Source of the DNA: Eremochloa ophiuroides
Lineage: Eukaryota; Streptophyta; Magnoliopsida; Poales; Poaceae
Direction: 5' to 3'
DNA: 64,000 bases
NCBI GenBank assembly: GCA_038502445.1
Contig: JAHLJS010000007.1
Span: 79,033,868 to 79,097,867 of the forward strand
The notes below the pieces were generated by a model that was not told the DNA's origin, made no database searches, and saw nothing but the letters and a program-made list of their open reading frames with translations. A program made the translations under genes and the position numbers. Below, piece after piece: positions 11,336 through 24,488 of the stretch (position 1 is the first letter of the stretch; each line of letters starts with the position of its first letter).

Positions 11336-12413
11336 AGATCTACAACAAAGGTAATACAAAATACTAAGACAATGTATCCAAGATAGAGTAAATCATATTA
11401 ACTCTACTCCCACTAAAATCAATATCCCTCAATTGAAATTTAGTGATTCAAGACCCACAACTAACAAGTCGACTAGTGAGCTTTAGCATCACTACTAGAC
11501 GACAAGATAGATTGGTAAGCAACTCCTTGCTAATCATATCTCATATGACTCTTGTTGTTGGGGTAGCATCTCTATGCTTGTGTTGCCCAACGACCTATGC
11601 TCCAAGGTCCCTAACCGTTAGGATGACCTTGTTCAAGTAACCAACCCTTCTACAGTAAGTGTTCAACACGAACCTGCCTAGTCGAGGAAAATCAGTGGTA
11701 CCCTAATTTCATAGACCCACCACCGATTGTACAAGACATATGACAGTGCAAGGTTTGGAGGAGCATACACCTTGAACATTGCTGAGGGATCGTTCTATTT
11801 TACTACCGTCCGAATGTAGACAAAAACATTATGGTAAGTAAAATAGAGTATCGTAAGAACGGCATAAATTCATACATGCATCACATGCACGCGAGGGCTA
11901 TACCGATCATGAATCCTGCAAAACAGAATTAACCGATTCCAACGTCGAAACATGGAGCACCGAAAACACAATTTTCCAAGCCAAATTTCGCAAATCTAAT
12001 TTTGTCGAACCCCGACTTCCTAGGGGAGAATCGGATGTAGAATTTTCTCCTACAATTTTCGTTTAAGAATCGTCTCGATCCGAGGTCGTATGCAAAAGTT
12101 ACGGCCGTTTTACCGAGCAGTACATTTCCATACACTCCGGCATCCCGGTAATAGATCCAATCTACCACCGTCACGTATCTCATACGTTTGGTATTTGATC
12201 TAGGTTCGATTCGATCAATCTAATTGATCTCCATCTTACTATTATTGGGTTTACATGTATCACTTAACTCGAATGGCAGAATTCTGACCGTTACGAGTAG
12301 ATCGTTACAAAACCAATATAGCTAATTACGAACCAAGATCGTTAGAGACTCATCTAAAACTGTTCATATCTCATATGAACACATCCGAATCTATAACAAA
12401 GTAGCAACGGCTC
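11336..12413 (-). other. Probable 5' leader/LTR remnant of Copia-1
   Basis: This non-coding DNA lies upstream of the Copia-1 gag start and should hold its leader and 5' LTR. I could not find a tRNA-iMet primer-binding site or LTR ends here, so the borders are unresolved. The right edge is set by the start of the next LTR at 12414. No gene is seen. Confidence 0.35.
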
Positions 12414-12711
12414 TGTTAACACTGGATTTTGGTTTAGACCGAGTTCAAGAGCAAGAGCCTTCCAGTAGAAGGAAGGGGAAGCCGATTGCGTGAAGAATCG
12501 GTTATCGGACAAAGGACCGTTATGACGTAGCAAGAGAAGATATCGGTTATGTGATGACGTCAGAAGCGGTTTTGGTGGTGCGATCATGGCAGGAGTTTAT
12601 TTCGAATGGGAAAGATAGACTCCGAGTTACCTTAAAGTAGATTAGTTTGTTAAGATTTGTTTCTATTTCCAAAAGTGTATTCGATTAGGACTCTATTTAT
12701 TATCCTATGGG

Positions 12712-12719
12712 TATAAATA
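12712..12719 (+). promoter_or_regulatory. TATA box of the Gypsy-2 LTR
   Basis: TATAAATA is about 300 bp into the LTR. An A/C-rich leader follows. Confidence 0.6.
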
Positions 12720-12846
12720 TAAACCCCGGCCATTGTAAACAGTTTTATCATCAACACAATCAATACAACAACCCTTTTCTGGCTCTAGCCGTCAAATCCT
12801 AGAGTCTAGTCAAGTCGACGAGTTCCTTCATCCAGGCTAGGTGTCA

Positions 12847-13165
12847 TCCGGTGGACGCAGGCTTGCTTGTAAGTACCGTCAACCCCTGTTAAAATACATC
12901 TTTTTAGCGTCATCCGGTGGACGGGGGAGCATGGAAGAACAGGGTCCTTGCTAAGCTATGATTTCCTCAGCATCATCCAGTGGATGCGGGAAGCATAGTG
13001 AGTCAAGGGTGGTTTACATGGGTTTACCCGATCGATTTGCGTTAACCGTCATCCGGTGGATGAGATGCAAGTTAGGACGGTTCTCACGTGTAGATTAGTT
13101 ATCGATTTATGTCGGTTTATTTGATTTAAACTATGTTTTACGTCATTCAATGGACGGGACGTAGA
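12847..13165 (+). repeat. Dispersed GTCATCCGGTGGACG repeats
   Basis: Five variant copies of a 13-15 bp motif lie within about 310 bp of the LTR, each followed by purine-rich DNA. They start near 12849, 12909, 12970, 13048 and 13142. They sit downstream of the TATA box, so they would be transcribed. The spacing is 60-95 bp, so this is not a simple tandem array. Confidence 0.7.
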
Positions 13166-13410
13166 TTAAGGATGGTTTACATGCATGGGTTAGTTATCAG
13201 CTCTAGCTAAATATGGCAATTTAGTTAGATTCATTAAGTTATCGATATTGTTCATTTATAATTGTTTATTTTAATTATAACAATATCTCTGCCCGATCAA
13301 GATTACTTAGTATTGGCCTTAGATTTGTTCTAAAGTACGAATTTACATGTTTATTCTATAAAAGTCCAGTCCTATTGCAATCATGCCCGTTACATGCTGT
13401 GGTGACTTGG

Positions 13411-15281
13411 TGAAAGGACCGAGTGGCTAGAGGGGGGGTGAATAGCCACTAATGACAAATTAAAATTCTAAGCCGCTATAATCACAACACTAGACAAGGA
13501 GTTAGAATAACAAGCAAGCGAGACAAAGCACTAGCTCTACACTAACTATGCAAGCCTACTAATCAAGTCTAGTAGCACAAGATATATATATCACACAATC
13601 GACAAAGGTCTACACCACCGAGCTATGGGTGTAGAAAAACAATCCTATCGAATAGAGACCAACTCCCCTCGATCCTATGGGGATGGCACCACTAAGTGTA
13701 AGAGATTGTTATACCTTTGGGATTGGTGAAGTGTGACCTCGATGCCGTGCCAATGCCAATCACCAAGATATCCAAGAGAAGACCAATCAACAAGATCACC
13801 GGGAAAACCACAAGAGAATCAATCACTCACTCGATGGTGAGGAAGAGATGAACACAAGGTTTATCCCGTGGTTCACGTGATCGCCGTCACGCTACAACCA
13901 CGTTGTAGCACCGGTCTTCCTTGGTGGATAGCGAGCTAGGCCTCACACGCCAATCCCTCACCGGGAGCCGCACAACAACACAAGAGAAGTGGCTTGTTTG
14001 CTACGAGAGCAATCCACTAAGTTAGTTTTGGCACTCCGCTGGGGATCAACCGTAAACCCCTCACAATCACACGATGTGGCCTCAAACAATCACCAATGAT
14101 GAGCTCAACGCCGAATCAACCTCCGCAAGCCGCTAGGGACCCGGCAAGATCCCAAGAGAACAAGATCACAGCCTTGGCTTGCCCTCAAGTGTTCTAGAAT
14201 GCAAATCACTAGCAATGATGCACTTGAAGATCAACTCACTCACTTGAATGATCAAAAGATGCTCAAGAGTGAGAGAGGGAGGAGTGCTCACAAAGAGTAT
14301 GAATGATCAAAGTCCAGAGAGATCTACCCCAGGGGGTCAGCATGGGAGTATAAATACCCCCAAACACTCTACTAGCCGTTACCCCAAAGAAATCACACAA
14401 AACAATGTAATTATGTGTGCACCGGACGCTGCTTAAGTTCACACCGGACACAAGTCCAGCGTCCGGTGCTCCACAGATCGACACGGGTACTAGCCGTTTA
14501 GAAATCACAGTCACATCGGACGCTACAACAGTAGCACCGGACACAAGTGTCCAGCGTCCGGTGACCATCCAGTAAGGTTCCAGAGAGGTCCAAAGCACAC
14601 CGGACGCGTCTGGTGCCCTGTCACCGGACACTCCAGTGTTCGATGCTCTCACTGTGGCAAATCCGACAACACAGCGGACGCTAACTCAAATTACACCGGA
14701 CACTACACCAGCGTCCGGTGCATACAGCACAGTTAGGGTTAGCCACCGGACACTGCTCCAGCGTCCGGTGCCAGCGTCCGGTGCAACGTCCGGTGCTTGT
14801 TTCACTGCTGAAACAACACCGAGACCCTGCAACTCTCAATCTTCACCCCTTTTCTCATGTTAGCCAACACTCCAACGTGTATCTCACTTAAGTGCACGTG
14901 TGTTAGCCATTTTCAAAGAGTTTTCACCGGGTTTCACTAAGTGTCTAGGTTCATGTTAGATCAATGGTATGAAATGCAACCTAGAGCACTTGAAAGTAAT
15001 CCAACACATGATCTCCCCTTAATAGTCGGCTATCTATCCTAAATGAGAACACACCCACTAGGTGTCTTGTTCTCCAAAGGAAAATCCCTATTAGGGTATA
15101 CCTTTGCCTTGATGGATCACCTCCACTTCTCCTTGCCTTCCATGGTTGTGCCTTTATAATCATCATCATCACTCTTTAGGCACATTACTCCATGGGTGAC
15201 CAACCTAAATCTTGCATCACTTAGCAACTTAGGTTATTCCTTAGAATGTCATTAATTACCAAAACCAAACTAGGGCTTTCA
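13411..15281 (-). repeat. 3' LTR of the SIRE-type Copia element
   Basis: The repeat is 1871 bp. On the plus strand it runs from TGAAAGGACCGAG to CTAGGGCTTTCA. The minus-strand TATA (TATTTATA) is the complement of 14349-14356. Upstream of it, in U3 (about 14420-14800), lies a dense cluster of CACCGGAC and GTCCGGTG motifs in both orientations. Confidence 0.95.
14420..14800. repeat. Cluster of CACCGGAC / GTCCGGTG motifs in the LTR
   Basis: There are roughly 15 copies of an 8-10 bp motif in both orientations, often paired as CACCGGACAC...GCGTCCGGTG. The same cluster is at about 22828-23205 in the other LTR with point changes, several of them CG to TG or CA. Being just upstream of the minus-strand TATA, it may act as a U3 enhancer or regulator-binding cluster. 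Confidence 0.75.
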
Positions 15282-16542
15282 ATCTCCCCCTTTTTGGTAA
15301 TTGATGACATCCCGCACAAAGATAAGAGTTAAGTTTAAGTTTTGAACTTATGAACTTGTCCAAGCATTTTATCTTGTTTTTGGAATGGACAAGTGCACAA
15401 ATTCGGTTTGGTGGCTATTTAGCTCCCCCTACATATGTGCATGAGTTTGGATAGAGGCTTGCACATATGCATTGTTTAGAGAGTAAATTTCCTCCAATGT
15501 GTGCAAAGGATGGTTTTGGATAAACCTTTGAAGCGTGATACCAAATGAAAATATGACCATTTTGTCTCAACCAAGTGAAACAATCTTATCGAAGTTGCGG
15601 AATCTCCATCCTTTAGCACTTTGGTTAGCTAGATGATCACAAGCTAGAGCATACCCGTGAGATCAATAATATAAGCTCCGTACCAATTGTAAGGTTGAAA
15701 TTTAGCATAAGTGAACTCTATTTCAATTGGAATAAGTGGGTAAAGTTCCGTACCAATTGATAGTTTAGACACAAATAGGTGCAAGATCATCTAGCTACCA
15801 CCTAAGCAAGCTAGTTGTCAAATTATCAATTAATACTTAGACTAGCATACACCACTCAAGAACATGGCAATTTAATAGTAAAGACATGTGAAAATGCAAC
15901 AAACATATGTAAGTGCACATTCCAAATGCATTCAACCAAGTTCATGAGTTTGCTCCCCCTTAAGGTGAGCACTTAAGTAAAGGTTTTGAGAACCCTTTAC
16001 TTTGGCCTCTTGCTCTCCCATCATCGGCCTTATGATGTTTCATTGCGAAGCTTAAGTATTCTCCCCCTTGTTATCATGTTCCTTATTATGCTTTTTCTTT
16101 TTCTTTGTCCTTTTTCTCCCCCTTGGCATCAAGTACCACAAAAGGATCGAATAGTACTTTTAGTCAAATTTGGTTCAATCTAGCAAACATGCACAAGTTT
16201 CTTAACTCGGTTTGAACCAGAGACAAGCTTCTTCACGCCTCATGGGGTTATCTTTCCTATGTTGAGTTAAGCACTTAAATACACATTTACCTAGATTCAA
16301 CACTAGGTTTGCATTCCCATGAACAAGTCATATGCTATCACTAGATCAATCAAGCATTCAAGCAATAGTGATACCATATGAACTTCAAAATAATTTTAGG
16401 CTTTCAATGGATGACCTAGAGAGAACAAGTATGCCTATATGATCTAGACAAGTCCTAGCAAAGAATGTATGCATATGCCAGTCAATGATACCTTTGCTTT
16501 GCTTGGAGGAGAGGCAATGACATAAGATTTTCATGAAGACCA
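15282..16542 (-). other. 3' untranslated region and polypurine tract of the SIRE-type element
   Basis: Non-coding DNA separates the RNase H domain from the 3' LTR. The polypurine tract is the complement of ATCTCCCCCTTTTTGG at 15282-15297. Several CTCCCCCTT motifs (about 15422, 15951, 16059, 16116) are complementary purine runs that could be additional tracts. No env-like ORF is present. Confidence 0.8.
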
Positions 16543-19500
16543 TCAACACATGTTGGAGTAATCAAGTATGTTCAATTCATTCCTCAACTTGCAAAATCTA
16601 GCTTCATCAAGCGGTTTGGTGAATATATCGGCAAGTTGATCTTCGGTGCCCACACTTGTGATCTCAATATCTCCCTTGGTTTGATGACCTCGAATGAAAT
16701 GGTGCCTCACATCAATATGCTTGGTTCTTGAATGTTGAACCGGATTGGTTGTGATCTTCACGGCACTTTTATTGTCACATAGCAATGGAACCTTGCAAAA
16801 TTTCAATCCATAATCCTTCAAGGTTTGCTTCATCCATAGGATTTGTGCACAACAACTACCCACACTTATGTATTCGGCGTCGGCGGTAGAGAGTGCAACA
16901 CTATTTTGCTTCTTGGATGACCATGATACTAGTGACCTTCCCAATAGTTGACAAGTACCGGAAGTGCTCTTTCTATCAATTTTGCAACCGGCATAGTCCG
17001 CATCCGCATATCCAAACAAAGTGAAGTTGGAGCCCTTGGGATACCACAATCCAATGTTAGGTGTGCTCTTCAAGTACCTCAATATTCTCTTTGTAGCCTT
17101 CAAGTGACTTTCCCTTGGAGAGGCTTGATATCTTGCGCACATGCACACACTAAACATCACATCCGATCTTGAGGCGGTCACATAAAGTAAGCTTTAAATC
17201 ATAGACCGATATTGCTTTTGATCTAAAAATTTACCTTCTTCATCCAGCTATAAGCTTGCACTAGTGCCCATTGGTGTAGAGATTGCCTTTGCACTTTGCA
17301 ACCCAAACTTCTTCACCATGTCCTTGATATACTTGCTTTGATTGACAAAAGTGTCATTCTTCATTTGCTTGATTTGAAGTCCAAGAAAGTAGCTAAGTTC
17401 ACCAACCATGGACATTTCAAATTCCTTTGCCATCATCTCTCCAAACTCTTCACAAAAGGCTTGACTTGTTGACCCGAAGATAATGTCATCAACATAGATT
17501 TGCATGATAAACAAGTCATTTCCAATCTTCTTGGTAAAGAGTGTGGTGTCAACCTTTCTCATATTGAACCCTTTAGAGAGTAGAAAGTCCCTCAACCTCT
17601 CATACCATGCTCTTGGTGCTTGTTTCAAGCCATAGAGTGCCTTCTTGAGCTTGTAAACATGGTTGGGCTTCTTGTCATCTTCAAAACCGGGAGGTTGTTC
17701 AACATACACCAATTCATTGATGTAGCCATTAAGGAAAGCACTTTTGACATCCATTTGATATAGCTTGATATCATGAGCACAAGCATAAGCCAATAGGATC
17801 CGGATTGCCTCCAATCTTGCAACGGGAGCATATGTCTCTCCAAAGTCAAGGCCTTCAATTTGTGTGTAGCCTTGTGCAACCAACCTTGCTTTGTTCCTCA
17901 CAACAATACCGTCTTGATCTTGCTTGTTCCGGAAGACCCACTTGGTGCCAATGATATTGTGATTGCTTGGTCTTGGAACTAGCTCCCATACTTGGTTTCT
18001 CTCAAAGTTGTTAAGCTCTTCATGCATTGTGTTGACCCAATCTTCATCTTTGAGTGCCTTCTCAATAGTAGTAGGCTCCACTTGTGCGACAAATGAGTAG
18101 TGCTCACAAAATGAAGCTACCCTTGATCTTGTTTGCACTCCTCTAGTGATATCACCAATAATTTGATCTAGAGGATGGTCTCTTGCAATGTGAGTTGGTT
18201 GGAGGATGTGAGATGAATTAGCATCTTGAGCTTGCACTTGATCTTGACTTGTATTTTGAGATTGAGCTTGATGATCACTTGAGCTTGCTTGATTTTCATC
18301 ATCCACTTGCACAATGGGAGGAGTACCTTCTTCTTCATCTTCGACTTGTCTTGGCCTTATATCACCAATGTCCATGTTCTTCATAGCATCTACCAATGGA
18401 GTCCCTTTGACATCATCAAGGTTCTCTTTCTCATTTTGAGACCCATCGGTTTCATCAAATTCAACATCATGGACTTCTTCAACTATGCCATGAGCCAAGT
18501 TCCATACTCTATATGCTTTGCTTGAAGTTGAATATCCAAGTAGGAACCCTTCATCACATTTCTTCTCAAATTTTCCCAATCTTGTGCCCTTCTTCAAGAT
18601 GTAGCATTTGCAACCAAAGACCTGGAAGTAGGCAATGTTGGGCTTTCTTCCATTGAGTAGTTCATAGGGTGTCTTCTTCAACAATGGATGACAATAGAGA
18701 CGGTTGCTAGAGTAGCAAGCCGTATTGATAGCTTTCGCCCAAAACTCGTCACTCACATTGTATTCACTAAGCATTGATCTTGCCATGTCAATTAGAGTTC
18801 TATTCTTCCTTTCCACAAGACCATTTGATTGAGGAGTGTATTTAGCCGACAATTGATGCTTGATACCCATATCATCACATAGCTCATCAACTCTTGTATT
18901 TTTGAATTCACTTCCATTATCACTCCTCACTTGCTTCACCCTTGATTCAAATTCATTTTCACTTCTCTTGACAAAAGATTTGAATATCTCATAAGCTTCA
19001 CTCTTGTCAACTAGAAAGAATACCCATGTGAATCTTGAGAAGTCATCAACTATCACAAAGCCATATTTTCTTCCTCCAATGCTTGCATAAGTGGTTGGAC
19101 CAAACAAGTCCATGTGCAATAGCTCAAGTGGTTTTGATGTACTAATCATGCCTATCTTAGGATGTGTATTTCTGACTTGTTTTCCAAATTGACAAGCACT
19201 ACACAACCTATCCTTCTCAAACTTGACATCCTTCAAGCCTCTAACCATGTCATGCTTCACAAGCCGATCAAGTTGTCTCATTCCCACATGTCCAAGTCTT
19301 CTATGCCACAACCAACCAAGACTTGATTTAGAGATCAAGCATGAAGAGAGCTTATCTTCACTATCATTGAAATCAACCAAGTAGAGATTTCCATATCTAA
19401 ATCCCTTGAAGATCAAGTTGGAGCCATCTATGCTCACTATCTCAACATCATCAATACCAAAGATACACTTGAAACCGAGATCACAAAGTTGAGCAACCGA

Positions 19501-19707
19501 TAATAAGTTGAAGTTCAAGCTTTCGACTAGAAGCACATTGGAAATGCTTAAGTCATTAGAGATTGCAATCTTTCCCAAGCCTTTGACTTTGCCTTTGCCA
19601 TTGTCACCAAAAGTGATAGAGTCAAACTCTTGAGAGCCACTTGAATTGATTAACTTGAACATACTAGCTTCTCCGGTCATGTGTTGAGTGCATCCACTAT
19701 CAAGCAC
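16543..19707 (-). pseudogene. pol: SIRE-type Copia pol: protease, integrase, RT, RNase H
   Basis: Reading right to left in one frame: protease (LDSGCTQHMTGE at 19707 on), GAG-pre-integrase (LWHRRLGHVGMRQLDRL), integrase core (LHMDLFGPT, IVDDFSRFTWVF, VRSDNGSEFKN), reverse transcriptase (WVFRNKQDQDG, LYQMDVKSAFLNG, YVDDIIFGS) and RNase H (YADADYAGCKIDRKSTSG, ALSTADAEYISVG, DIFTKPLDEARF). Two in-frame stops lie between the RT and RNase H parts, at about 17246-17248 and 17185-17190, so only the first 819 codons are continuous. The frame differs from gag, whose stop lies about 45 bp upstream. Apart from the two stops all catalytic motifs look intact. Confidence 0.92.
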
Positions 19708-19751
19708 CCAATGCCCTCCTCCCGCCTTGTAATTGACCTACAAATGAGAGA

Positions 19752-21758
19752 TCAATTGGTTTTAGGTACCCAAGTCTTCTTGGGTCCTTGAAGGTTAGTG
19801 ACCAAAGATTTTGGAACCCAAATGGATCTTCTCCTTGGGTTGCCACTTGGTGTGCCAATGTACTTGGCTTTAACACCCTTCACTCCTTTGTGGAGCATGT
19901 AACAAGAATCAAGGCGAATTGAAGTCGCACTAGCAAATTTGACTTGCTTGTTCTTGTTGGCCATGCAATGTTGCTCATGATGCCCCACTTGCTTGCATCT
20001 ATGGCAATACCTACCATTGCTCCTCACAAAGCTAGCTTTGGGAGTAGCAAAGGCGGCCTTGCCTCTCTTGCAGGTATAGTCTAGTCCCTCTCTTTGGTGA
20101 CTAAATCTTTGGCTACCCAAGCACTTTAGCAAGCGGGCATCCCCACCATAGGCATTGCCTAATGCGCGGGTGAGCTTGTTAACCTCCTCCTTGAGGTTCT
20201 TGTTCTCTACCACAAGTGAGGACTTGGAGTCATCAACTTTAGGTGGGATAGGAGTGGTAGAGCTACAAGAAGGGTTAGTGACAACAATAGTAGTAGTAGA
20301 AGGAATGGACTCGTCACTCAAGATATCACATGTTGAACCCGTGTCACATGTCTTGATGGATGCCATCTTTACATTTTCGGCCACTAGAGAGGAATGGGCT
20401 ATCTCTAGCTTGGAGTGAGCCTTCTTGAGTTTCTCATGGGCTTCCATTAGCCTCTCATGGGACTTCAAGAGCTCATCAAAGGATTGCTCAATGGCAAGCT
20501 TGCCTTTGCGCAATTCTTTGCACTCCTTTCTCTTAGCCTCAATGTAGGTGTTGGCATCATCAAGCATGGACATGAGCTCATCACATGATAGCTCCTCCTC
20601 ATCATCACTCTCATCATTGCTTTGTACCTTGGATGGCTTGGCCATCAAGCATGTGGATGGAGTGTCGAAGAGTGATAGCTTGTTGTTGTTGAGAGCAATC
20701 TTGGTTGCCTTGCTCTCATCATCACTATCATCCTCATCGGTAGAGGCATCACTATCATCCCATGTGACACAATAAGATTGCCCCTTCTTCTTCTTCTTGA
20801 GCATGACATTCTTGTTCTTCTTGTTGTCCTTCTTCTTGCTCTTCTTGTTGTCCTCATCACTCTCATTGTCATTGTCATTGTTTTGTGAACAATCGGCAAT
20901 GAAGTGATCAAGGCTCTTGCACTTGAAGCATCTCCTTGGATCTTGCTTGTTCTTGGAGATGAACTTCTTCTTGCCTTGACCATAGCCCTTTCTCTTCATG
21001 AATTTGCCAAACTTGCGCACAAGAAGGGCCATGGCTTCATCGTCGACTTCATCATCACTTGAGGTAGAATATTCATTGACCTCAATCACTTTGCTCTTGC
21101 CCTTAGCCTTGGATGGGATTGCTTTGAGAGCAACACTCTTCTTTTTCTTCTCTTCAACCACCTCCTCAAGGGTCATATATTGTGTGATAATCTCCCCAAG
21201 GATTTGGTTGGGCTTCTTCTTGCTCAAGTCTTCTCTAGCAAGCAAGGTCTTGATGATGGCAAACCGGGGAGGTAAGCATCTCAAGAACTTGTGTGAGAAG
21301 TCCTTGTCCTTGATATCTTCGCCCAAACTCTTCAAGTCATTGACAATAACTTGGAGGCGGTTGAACATCTCTGGCACGAACTCATCATCATTCATCTTGA
21401 ATGTGCCAAACTTCTCTCTTAGCACATGTACCTTGGCATTCTTCACTTCTTGAGTGCCCTCATATGTCTCCTCTAACCGCACCCAAATGTCATGAGCAAG
21501 ATCAAGATCTTTGATTTACTCAAAGACATGAGACTCTAGGGCGCTATAGAGTGCATTGATAGCATGGGCATTGCACTCCATCTTCCTCATGTCGGCATCG
21601 GTGTGAACTTGAGCATCATCATACTCAATCTTTGTCTCCATCACCTTCCATACATCAATGTGCATGGTCATGAAGTGCACGACCATCTTGCGTTTCCAAT
21701 GATCATAGCTTGTGCCATCAAACTTTGGCGGCTTCCCCAACACATTGATTTGAGCCAT
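19752..21758 (-). pseudogene. gag: SIRE-type Copia gag with one nonsense codon
   Basis: The start is MAQINVLGKPPKFDGTSYDH at 21758. One in-frame TAA at 21516-21518 splits it after ESHVFE, and the frame then continues to 19752. It shows a UBN2-type capsid region (FKMNDDEFVPEMFNRLQVIV, FLRCLPPRFAIIKTLLA), a first zinc knuckle CFKCKSLDHFIADC, a long acidic/lysine-rich segment with coiled-coil character, and a second knuckle CHRCKQVGHHEQHC. Two knuckles and a long C-terminal region fit the SIRE/Maximus lineage. The product would package element RNA. The stop near the N terminus makes this copy non-functional unless read through. Confidence 0.9.
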
Positions 21759-21801
21759 CTCTCACCACAAGGATGTTAAGCCTTCAAACGGTGGTGACCA
21801 A

Positions 21802-21813
21802 GCTCCGATACCA
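21802..21813 (-). other. Primer-binding site of the SIRE-type element
   Basis: The minus strand reads TGGTATCGGAGC just inside the 5' LTR end. It is one base from the classic initiator-Met tRNA complement TGGTATCAGAGC. Confidence 0.85.
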
Positions 21814-21815
21814 AA

Positions 21816-23689
21816 TGAAAGGACCGAGTGGCTAGAGGGGGGTGAATAGCCACTAATGACAAATTAAAATTCTAAGACGCTACAATCACAACACTAGACA
21901 AGGAGTTAGAATAACAAGCAAGCGAGACAAAGCACTAGCTCTACACTAACTATGCAAGCCTCCTAATCAAGTCTAGTAGCACAAGATATATATATCATAT
22001 AATCAACAAAGGTCTACACCACCGAGCTATGGGTGTAGAAAACAATCCTATCGAATAGAGACCAACTCCCCTCGATCCTATGGGGATGGCACCACTAAGT
22101 GTAAGAGATTGTTATACCTTTGAGATTGGTGAAGTGTGACCTTGATGCCGTGCCAATGCCAATCACCAAGATATCCAAGAGAAGACCAATCAACAAGATC
22201 ACCGGGAAAACCACAAGAGAATCAATCACTCACTCGATGGTGAGGAAGAGATGAACACAAGGTTTATCCCGTGGTTCACGTGATCGCCGTCACGCTACGT
22301 CCACGTTGTAGCACCGGTCTTCCTTGGTGGATAGCGAGCTAGGCCTCACACGCCAATCCCTCACCGGGAGCCGCACACCAACACAAGAGAAGTGGCTTGT
22401 TTGCTACGAGAGCAATCCACTAAGTCGGTTTTGGCACTCCACCGGGGATCAACCGCAAACCCCTCACAATCACACGGTGTGGCCTCAAACAATCACCAAT
22501 GATGAGCTCAACACCAAATCAACCTCCGCAAGCCGCTAGGGACTCGACAAGATCCCAAGAGAACAAGATCACAGCCTTGGCTTGCCCTCAAGTGCTCTAG
22601 AATGCAAATCACTAGCAATGATGTACTTGAAGATCAACTCACTCACTTGAATGATAAAAAGATGCTCAAGAGTGAGAGAGGGAGGCTAGAGAGTGCTCAC
22701 AAAGAGTATGAATGATCAAAGTCCAGAGAGATCTACCCCAGGGGGTTAGCATGGGAGTATAAATACCCCAAACACTCTACTAGCTGTTACCCCAAAGAAA
22801 TCACACAAAACAGTGTAATTACGTGTGCACCGGACGCTGCTTAAGTTCACACCAGACACAAGTCCAGCATCCGGTGCTCTACAGAGCGACACATGTACTA
22901 GCCGTTTGGAAATCACAGTCACACCGGATGCTACAACAGTAGCACCGAACACAAGTGTCCAGCGTCCGGTGACCATCCAGTAAGGTTCCAGAGAGGTCCA
23001 AAGCACACCGGACGCGTCCGGTGCCCTGTCACCGGACACTCCAGTGTCCGACGCTCTCACTGTGGCAAATCCGACAACACACCAGACGCTAACTCAAATT
23101 ACACCGGACACTGCACCAGCGTCCGGTGCATATAGCACAGTTAGGGTTAGCCACCGGACACTGCTCCAGCGTCTGGTGCCAGCGTCCGGTGCAGCGTTCG
23201 GTGCTTGTTTCACTGCTGAAACAACACCGAGACCCTGCAACTCTCAATCTTCACCCCTTTTCTCATGTTAGCCAACACTCCAACGTGTATCTCACTTAAG
23301 TGCATGTGTGTTAGCCATTTTCAAAGAGTTTTCACCGGGTTTCACTAAGTGTCTAGGTTCATGTTAGATCAATGGTATGAAATGCAACCTAGAGCACTTG
23401 AAAGTAATCTAACACATGATCTCCCCTTAATAGTCGGCTATCTATCCTAAATGAGAACACACCCACTAGGTGTCTTGTTCTCCAAAGGAAAAGCCCTATT
23501 AGGGTATACCTTTGCCTTGATGGATCACCTCCACTTCTCCTTGCCTTCCATGGTTGTGCCTTTATAATCATCATCATCACCCTTTAGGCACATTACTCCA
23601 TGGGTGACCAACCTAAATCTTGCATTACTTAGCAACTTAGGTTAGTCCTTAGAATGTCATTAATTACCAAAACCAAACTAGGCCTTTCA
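21816..23689 (-). repeat. 5' LTR of the SIRE-type Copia element
   Basis: The repeat is 1874 bp with the same ends as 13411-15281. The minus-strand TATA is the complement of 22758-22765. It has a short insertion (CTAGAGA near 22684) relative to the partner and many transitions. Confidence 0.95.
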
Positions 23690-23694
23690 CTTGG

Positions 23695-24488
23695 CAAGAA
23701 CCGATTTAGGAAAGTATAGAGCCGCCGGCGTTCTAGACCAGCTCTATATTTTCCTAGATTTGTTTGTGGTTATTTGCAGTAGTAATATTAGACGAATGTA
23801 AAGTCGTAGGTCTTCTAGACCAACTTAATATTCATGTTTAATTTGCATCTAGATTTAATCACCGTCAAGTGTTCTGCTTCATGGACCCCGCATCGGTTAA
23901 AATAGCCGATTCGGTTATGCTTTCACGAATAGAACATGCATGTGTGTTTATTCACGTATTAAATGAAATAGCTTCACTTATTGAATCTGTTGACACGCGC
24001 TGGCCATTTAGACCAGGTGAATTCAGATTCAATTAGCCTAGCGAAAAGAATCTATTAAAGTCGCTGGCCTTCTAGACCAGCTTTAATCGGTTCCTGTCTA
24101 TTTGATATTCGGATTATGCGCACATACACAATCTATTTCTTTTATATACACTGATGAAATTAGATCGGCTAGCCTGATGTTACTTTTAACTGAGTATTTT
24201 GATAGCCATTTTACTTCATTATCATAACATCGGTTCACAACGAGACGGTATCGGTTCTCTAGCCGATCACCGATTATGAAGGCATTTTGAGCCGTACAGT
24301 TAGAACTACCTGGCCACACCAGTTGGTTCCGCCTTGTGTTACTGATTATCTTTATTTTCCTTGTCAATTGCAGGTCAAATTGACTGGCACGCTTGGTTTA
24401 CTCCGGCACGCTAAGCCCGGAAGACGAAGCTAGCTTGGTTCGGCTTCACTGGTGTGCTGAGCGCTGAGAACCATTTTTTATGCCAACA
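23695..24488 (+). repeat. Gypsy-2 LTR, second part
   Basis: This part resumes the LTR after the CTTGG duplication and ends ATGCCAACA at 24488, matching the TGTT start at 12414. It contains the phrase TCTAGACCAGCT and close variants four times (near 23731, 23815, 24012 and 24079), each after a GGC.TT or GGTCTT, so this LTR has a second set of dispersed repeats. Confidence 0.75.

Larger units (their letters stand above)
12414..13410 (+). repeat. Gypsy-2 LTR, first part (U3, R and repeat-bearing 3' part)
   Basis: The sequence starts TGTTAACACTGG. It has TATAAATA at 12712-12719 (context GGGTATAAATATAAACC), followed by CATCAACACAATCAATACAACAACCC typical of an LTR leader. From about 12847 to 13165 a motif of the form GTCATCCGGTGGACG recurs five times with variation. 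It is cut at 13410 by the SIRE-type Copia insertion and resumes at 23695. Joined, the LTR is about 1791 bp. Confidence 0.8.
13411..23689 (-). mobile_element. SIRE-type Copia retrotransposon, full length
   Basis: This is a complete element of 10.3 kb on the minus strand, flanked by the target duplication CTTGG (13406-13410 and 23690-23694). Its LTRs (13411-15281 and 21816-23689) have the inverted ends TGAAAG/CTTTCA. Reading right to left: 5' LTR, tRNA-iMet-type primer site, gag, pol (protease, integrase, reverse transcriptase, RNase H), 1.26 kb of non-coding DNA, polypurine tract, 3' LTR. Gag has one stop and pol has two. The LTRs differ at some tens of positions (estimated 2-3 percent), which makes it older than the Athila-like element. 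No env-like ORF is seen. It is inserted in the Gypsy-2 LTR. Confidence 0.95.

Noticed and set aside
11336..12413. Copia-1 5' LTR with exact borders
   Set aside because: No primer site or matching LTR ends could be found, so only a leader/LTR remnant is reported.
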